Made by a program: the position numbers and the translations under genes. 64,000 nt of DNA from Ascaphus truei (Eukaryota; Chordata; Amphibia; Anura; Ascaphidae), in assembly GCA_036426205.1 (NCBI GenBank), contig WSYH01000041.1:62001-126000 (forward strand), in the 5' to 3' direction. Numbering within the stretch: the stretch's first letter is position 1; each line of letters begins with the position of its first letter. Below, piece by piece: positions 58,337 to 64,000 of the stretch. Under the pieces are notes generated by a model. That model saw only the letters and a list, made by a program, of their open reading frames with translations. It had not been told where the DNA came from and searched no databases.

Positions 58337-59719
58337 GCTACCATGCTAATCCAGATGTATTGTTTTTTTTGACTCTGCAATCCATTGTATATTGTCACAT
58401 GCATGATCAATGTGTGAAACCTTTGAGGATACTGTACACCAATATTGTTAAAACTAGAAACCATGACCATAACTAGAATCTTTTTCCTTTTAACTTCCCC
58501 ACCAATACATCATTGCACACCCACAGAAACCCTTTCCATCTCCCTATCCAACCTGGATATTTTATGCAGCCTAAATTTATTTCCCTTTATGTTTTCTCAG
58601 TTCAACCAAGCTATGCTGGATACTGGATACAAATGTTGGATACTTTATAACTAACATTAATCCAGGATGTTTACTTCTGCTACGAATAAATGCTAAAGCA
58701 CTACTACTTCAATTGATTTCCATTATGTTTACAAACCGTAATGGATGTAAATAGTGTTGTAGAAGCAATACTTTTCAAATGCATTTTACAGCATTAAAGG
58801 ACAGTAGATTACATTAATCCAGTGCTTACTGAATTAATTGTCTAATGCCAACCATAGTCTTGGCTCTCAGACTTACTTTTAGTCTATGGCATTTATACAA
58901 TGGAAAGTAGTGAAAATACATAGATTTTGCTGATTAACAATCCAAGAGCCTTCAATAAAGTTGTCAGAAAATAAAGTGGAAAAAAGTTCTGGAACCAGAT
59001 TTCTTTTCATGCTCCAAAGTAATGTAAAAAATGACCACTCACAGTATTCATTTCATTAACCTTTCAGTGTAGTTTCCCAGAACACACGTTCTTTAATCTC
59101 GTCTTCCCAATCTGTTTAATTATACTCTTTCATAAAGCAGCCTCCCTTGGATCATGAGTCTAAACTGATGAGCAGAGATGTATTATAGATCTCGTAAATA
59201 TTGTACTCACTACACTCCCCGGTTAACAGCTATATCTTCACTGATACAACAATTCACATTTGTCATATTACTGTTATAAGTAGTAGTAGAACTAATGTTA
59301 TTGTAGAATATAGGTTTGGTCGTGAAATGATCACAGGGTGGTTAAAGGTGCCTAGAAAGGATACCAATGGTTGTAGTACTGGATCATCCCATGCAAAACA
59401 GTAAGGGCAAGACAGGACAGGGAAAAACAGTGCTAAAGCAAGACAAGGACAGGTGTGAGTAAAGCAGAACCGGAAAAGGTGCAAAAGGTGCAGGTAGGGC
59501 TGGATCAGGCCATGTAAGGAGAAGACCAAACTGCAGTGGCACCAGCAAACCCAGGTAAGATATGGAAGGTCCCAGCATAAGTCAAATGGAATCCAAGCTC
59601 AGGGCTGATGGGTGATTTCACGTATTTCAAGTAGGGAATGCAACAGGTACAGACAAGGCAAGGAAGGATGCAGTTACAGAATAGGCAAGGGAAGACTGAG
59701 ACTTACAGTACAACAAGAG
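58337..59719. other. No gene recognised (end of right arm)
   Basis: Mirror of 9,507-11,007. Confidence 0.5.
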
Positions 59720-59794
59720 TTAGGAACCCCACTGACGTGGCAACTGGCTGCACATGAGGGCGTTATGTAGTAGAGGTGTTTCTGTCTGATTACA

Positions 59795-60965
59795 CCAGAT
59801 TGAATTGTATTGTATTGTATGTCTTTATTTATATAGCGCCATTAATGTACATAGCGCTTCACAGCAGTAATACATGTGGTAATCCAATAAATAACAGATA
59901 ATATAAATAACAGATCATGGGAATAAGTGCTTTAGACATTAAGGAAGAGGAGTCCCTGCTCCGAGGAGCTTACAGTCTAATTGGTAGGTAGGGAGAACGT
60001 ACAGAGACAGTAGGAGGGAGTTCTGGTAAGTGCATCTGCAGGGGGCCAAGCTTTATGTGCCATGTGTTCAGAATAGCCACCGTGCTATTCATATGCTTCT
60101 TTAAGCAAGTGTGTCTTAAGGTGGGTCTTAAAGGTGGATAGAGAGGGTGCTAGTCGGGTACTGAGGGGAAGGGCATTCCAGAGGTGAGGGGCAGTCAATG
60201 AAAAAGGTTTAAGGCGGGAGAGGGCTTTAGATACAAAGGGGGTAGAAAGAAGACATCCTTGAGAAGAACGCAAGAGTCTGGATGGTGCATAACGAGAAAT
60301 TAGGGCTGAGATGTAAGGAGGGGCAGAAGAGTGTAAAGCTTTAAAAGTGAGGAGAAGAATGGAGTGTGAGATGCGGGATTTGATCGGAAGCCAGGAGAGG
60401 GATTTCATGAGGGGAGATGCTGAGACAGATCTAGGAAAGAGTAGAGTGATTCTGGCAGCAGCGTTAAGGATAGATTGTAGGGGAGACAGGTGAGAGGCAG
60501 GAAGGCCGGACAGCAGGAGGTTACAGTAATCAAGACGGGAGAGAATGAGGGCCTGAGTCAGAGTTTTAGCAGTCGAGCAACAGAGGAAAGGGCGTATCTT
60601 TGTTATATTGCGGAGGAAAAAGCGACAGGTTTTAGAAATGTTTTGAATGTGAGGGGCAAATGTGAGAGAGGAGTCGAGTGTGACCCCAAGGCAGCGTGCT
60701 TGGGCTACTGGGTGAATGATCGTAGTTCCAACAGTAATGTGGAAGGAGGTAGTAGGGCCAGGTTTGGGAGGAAGTATGAGGAGCTCTGTTTTAGCCATGT
60801 TGAGTTTAAGGCGGCAGAGGGCCATCCAGGATGATATAGCAGAGAGACATTCAGAAACTTTGGTTTGTACAGTAGGTGTAAGGTCGGGTGTTGAGAAATA
60901 TATTTGTGTGTCGTCAGCATAGAGGTGATAATTAAACCCAAAAGATGTTATTAGGTCACCTAGAG
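59795..60965 (-). mobile_element. 5'-truncated CR1/L2-like LINE
   Basis: The minus strand carries the end of ORF2 (60,085-60,965), a 3' UTR, and a tail ending in ataaataaagacatacaata at about 59,800. It is the same family as 515-1,062, in opposite orientation. The LINE similarity starts around 'GDLITSFGF' at about 60,965, so 5' truncation happened inside the reverse transcriptase. Confidence 0.9.
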
Positions 60966-61026
60966 AGAAAGTGTACTTAAAGTGAGTGTCCTTAAACCAG
61001 GGTATGCCTGTATTTACTTTACTCAC
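60085..61026 (-). pseudogene. LINE ORF2 C-terminal half, open frame
   Basis: A 313-codon frame without interruption but without an ATG start. The last about 290 codons match LINE ORF2: 'YADDTQIYF' (reverse transcriptase catalytic box), 'CLGVTLDSSLTF', 'LDYCNLLLSGLP', 'HSSAPPYISALI' and 'LTAPHLWNALP', the usual C-terminal blocks of CR1/L2 proteins. The first about 20 codons are flanking DNA. The intact frame suggests a fairly young insertion. It lacks the endonuclease and the fingers of the RT, so it cannot act alone. Confidence 0.92.
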
Positions 61027-61039
61027 CTGTTCTTTCCTT

Positions 61040-62069
61040 ATATTCCTCCACCATATTAAAATACTGGAAACAAACGAAAACTTCCAAACTTATTCACTGA
61101 ATGCTCTTAATCCAACTTTCCTTTTTTTTTCTATTTTATTGATTCTTGTACTGCAATTTTAGATGTACTGTTGATCTGGGAAACTCAGCCCTTTTTCAGT
61201 TCTTCAGAATATGCATTTATTGTTAAGCAGTGTATTTTATATTTAAAAAAAATAACTTTTAGGTCTATTTTCTCAAGCAAGAAGGAACATCAGTCTATTT
61301 CTCTTCACTTGGATTTCCCGCATCAGGAGTAGGAGGGCCAGACAAATCTGCACTAATAATGAGCAGCGGGAACTGCCAAAATACTGTCGGGTTCAGTAAT
61401 ATATTCAATACACTTTATTCAATAGACGGAGTACATTCGGGACTCTCACTGATGCGTATCACACAGTGATTACGCCAGTTATTGATACACCGAATATATC
61501 TCCAGCCTCAGAGACATTTGAGCACTCAAGGCTAATACATCCTCCTCCTCCCTTGTTGAGATCACAGCTTTATCTGGTGTCATACCTATATCTCTTATTA
61601 TATGTATTGAATAGTATTTTGTATTTGCTATCTGCTAGCAGGCATAGGTTGTACTATTTTTAATAAATAGTTTTTTACATTGATATACGAACTAGGAGTG
61701 TGCACGCTTCCTTTTCGTTTCTACAAATGTGCATTGGGATTGGGTTCAGTCCTTGAAGAGCTGCCTTTCTCCCCAGCTTCATACACTCCTCTGTTCATTG
61801 CCACCACTTGTTGGCATATTTTTGGGTACTTAATCCATTCCATTTGCAGAATATTGATTCCTCCATATTTATAGATTTGTGGTATTACATATGTATCACC
61901 AATTGAATTATTCATATTGGTCTTTTTTTGTGTGTGTATATATATATGACCCATTAAGGTTGAAACATGTCTGTGAGTGGTTTGACTGGCTTTGCATCTT
62001 GTCCCATGCTGTGCTTAAAAGCTGTGTGAACAGTGTTACATTTGCTTATATGGGCTACATGTGAATGGA
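61040..62069. other. Unassigned, possibly repeat-derived
   Basis: No gene. The stretch from about 61,950 (ccattaaggttgaaacatgt) onward may belong to the dispersed repeat that follows. Confidence 0.4.
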
Positions 62070-62200
62070 TATTCCAGGCAAAGGTGACACATTGTGTGCA
62101 CATTTGCATGTCATTTCCCAGAATCCCTTGCGGCAGTGGAAGCACTGTATGCTAGGTGATAAAGGCAGGGGTGCAGACCTGTCTAAGACTTGAATGTGCT
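62070..62200 (+). repeat. Dispersed repeat, independent copy
   Basis: Shares catttgcatgtcatttccca, gaatccctt and gcagacctgtctaagac with 19,290-19,450, but lies outside the palindrome. This establishes the family as interspersed. Confidence 0.8.
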
Positions 62201-62493
62201 CACAAGTGATATTGTTTATCGGCTATATGCTAACGGTGGAGGTTTTTTTGTTGCCTTTTTATTGTTGCCTAACTACATAGTTATATAAGTGAGCAGGGTA
62301 TACCTTATATACAAGACATTGTATTGCAAATAGTGTCGCACTGCCATTATAACATGGCAAAGAGACGCTGCAACATCATGACTCTGCGTTGAAGGAGATG
62401 CCACATCGGACAAGGTAAAGACCCCGCAAAAAGCCCCTGCACCGAGCCCCGTGAAAATCCCAGTTGGCCCTGTATATATATATATATATATAC

Positions 62494-62565
62494 AGCTAAA
62501 CCCCGTTATAACGCGCCTCGTTATACCGCGATTCGGTTATAACGCGGTTTTCCCGTGGCTCCCGT
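62494..62565 (+). mobile_element. Possible DNA-transposon terminus
   Basis: After a TA microsatellite, CAGCTAAACCCCGTTATAAC starts a GC-richer block with repeated ttata(a/c)cgcg. The style matches Tigger/pogo-like TIRs next to TA. No second end is visible before the window closes. Confidence 0.5.
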
Positions 62566-62627
62566 TTTTAAAAAAAAAAAAAAAAAAAAATTTTTAAAAA
62601 AAAATTTTTTTTTTCATTTTTTTTTTT
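62566..62627. repeat. Poly-A/poly-T run
   Basis: About 60 bases of A and T homopolymers between the terminus and the tandem array. Likely error-prone sequence. Confidence 0.85.
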
Positions 62628-63600
62628 TGCACACTGCACACACTGCACACACTGCACACACTCACTGCACACACACTGCTCATTGCTCACACTGCCACAC
62701 TGCACACACACTGCACACTGCATACACACTACTCATTGCTCACACTGACACACTGCACACACACTGCACACTGCACACACACTGCTCATTGCTCACACTG
62801 CACACACTGACACACTGCACACACACTGGCTCATTGGCACCCACTGCACAACACTGCACATGCAAAACACTGCTCTATGAGAACCACCATGCACACACAC
62901 TGCACAACTGCACACACACTGCTCATTGGACACACTCGCACACACACTGCACATGCACACACACTGCCTCATGCTCACCACTGCACACATCTGACACACT
63001 GCACACACAACTGTCTTCAACGTTGGACAACCACTGCACACACACACACTGCACACTGCACACACACTGCAAACGCACACACCATGCTCATTGCTCACAC
63101 TGCACACACTGGGACACCACTGCACACAACACTGCTCATTGGACCACACTGCAACACACTGCACATGACACACACACTGCTCATTGGACACATGCACCAC
63201 ACATGCACACTGCACACACACTGCTCATTGGACCACTGCACACCACACTGCACACTGCACACACACTGCTCATTGCCTCACACTGCACACCACTGAGCAA
63301 CACTGCACACACAATTGCTCATTGGACACACTGACACACTGCACACGACACTGCTCCAAGTGCTCACATGCACACACTGACACACTGCACACACACTGCT
63401 CATTGCTCACACTGCACAAACTGACACACTGACACAGCACACACTGTACACTGGCACACCCCACTCCTCATTGCTCACACATGCACACACTGACACACTG
63501 CGACACACACTGCACACTTGCACACACACTGCATCATTGCTCACACTGCACACACTGACACATGACACAACACTCTTCATTGCTCACACTGCACACACAC
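62628..63600. repeat. CACTGCACACA-type minisatellite
   Basis: Degenerate tandem units built on cacactgcacacacactgct and cattgctcacactgcacaca. The His/Thr/Ala-rich frames are by-products. Many small indels suggest low sequence accuracy. Confidence 0.93.
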
Positions 63601-63970
63601 TCACACACATTACAGACACTCAAGACACTACACTACGCACAACACACATCCAACACTCACGCACACACACACTCACACCACACTCCCACGCAAACTTACA
63701 GACACTCACGCACATCACACACACTTCCACACACTTACAACACACTTCGACACTCACAGACACTAACACACACACTTACACACACTTTAACACACTTACA
63801 ACACACTAGACACTCACACACACTTACACACACTTACACTTACCACTACACACAACTTACACACACACTCAGGACAATTCACACACTTCACACCCACAAT
63901 AAACACACCCATATACACACACACACTTTCTCTCCCATAAGACATACACACACAACTCTCTCACTCTACA
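63601..63970. repeat. Degenerate (CA)n/(CACTTA)n tract
   Basis: CA-rich simple sequence with cacttacac units, running almost to the window edge. Confidence 0.9.
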
Positions 63971-64000
63971 AAGAGGGTGGGGGTGGGGTCGGTCAGGAGA

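Larger units (their letters stand above)
34906..59719. repeat. Right arm of the giant palindrome
   Basis: Reverse complement of 9,507-34,905, cleaner than the left arm. The outer breakpoint follows caacaagag at 59,719. Weak similarity (12 of 14 bases) continues to about 59,727, then stops. Confidence 0.95.

Noticed and set aside
57391..58470. 359-codon Pro/Ser/Leu frame and Gly/Glu/Arg frames
   Set aside because: Same minisatellite in the other arm; low complexity, no domain.
62555..63334. 259-codon His/Thr/Ala/Cys-rich frame
   Set aside because: Translation of the CACTGCACACA array; the sequence is simple repeat with no start context or domain.
1..64000. tRNA, rRNA, snRNA genes, bacterial operons or phage
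   Set aside because: No cloverleaf, rRNA or snRNA signature and no dense operon-like coding was seen; the repeat content is clearly vertebrate.

Overview
This is repeat-rich vertebrate nuclear DNA with no recognisable host protein-coding gene, tRNA, rRNA or CRISPR array. The mix of repeats points to a frog or another amphibian: CR1/L2-type LINEs whose 3' tails read 'attgtaagctcttcgg...gcgct(a/t)tataaataaa', a Penelope-like element with a GIY-YIG nuclease, a Tc1-like transposon starting CAGTTAGGTCCGGAAA, short hAT elements starting CAGGGGTGGGCAA, and a Harbinger-like MITE. I infer the lineage from repeat style only, not from a gene.

Layout. Positions 1-9,506 are ordinary unique and repeat DNA: a LINE 3' end (515-1,062), a TA-flanked MITE (2,881-3,096), a Penelope C-terminus (3,245-3,816), a hAT MITE with a perfect 8-bp target duplication (5,911-6,286), and a 0.4-kb segment present twice (4,861-5,268 and 8,333-8,741). 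From about 9,507 to 59,719 the window is one giant inverted repeat. The left arm (9,507-34,905) reads as the reverse complement of the right arm (34,906-59,719), and every repeat in one arm has its mirror in the other. Outer arm positions pair so that left + right is about 69,475 near the centre. The centre is a transposon-like element (34,270-35,203) built from 57-bp satellite units that turn head-to-head at 34,905/34,906. A 47-bp piece of the same satellite sits exactly at the left outer breakpoint (9,460-9,506). Positions 59,720-64,000 are again non-palindromic: a LINE 3' half on the minus strand (60,085-60,965 coding), dispersed repeats, and a terminal repeat leading into a (CACTGCACACA)-type array that runs to the window end.

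Main content of each arm, from centre outwards: a possible LTR, a CR1/L2-like LINE of about 5 kb carrying a 2A-like motif and broken by two later insertions, a hAT element with an internal 49-bp minisatellite, a CpG-rich Harbinger-like MITE, a truncated Tc1 element, AT microsatellites, a 20-bp minisatellite, a GC-rich 0.7-kb element, a small hAT MITE, and a 0.9-1.1-kb polypyrimidine/polypurine minisatellite.

Reality of the palindrome. The arms share all insertions and even a LINE nonsense codon, but differ by many one-base indels and by tandem-repeat copy number. The left arm is clearly noisier: it breaks reading frames that are open on the right. This fits an uncorrected long-read assembly, and a fold-back or chimeric read is the simplest explanation. 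A true palindrome nucleated by a hairpin-forming satellite transposon remains possible and would be the most interesting object here.
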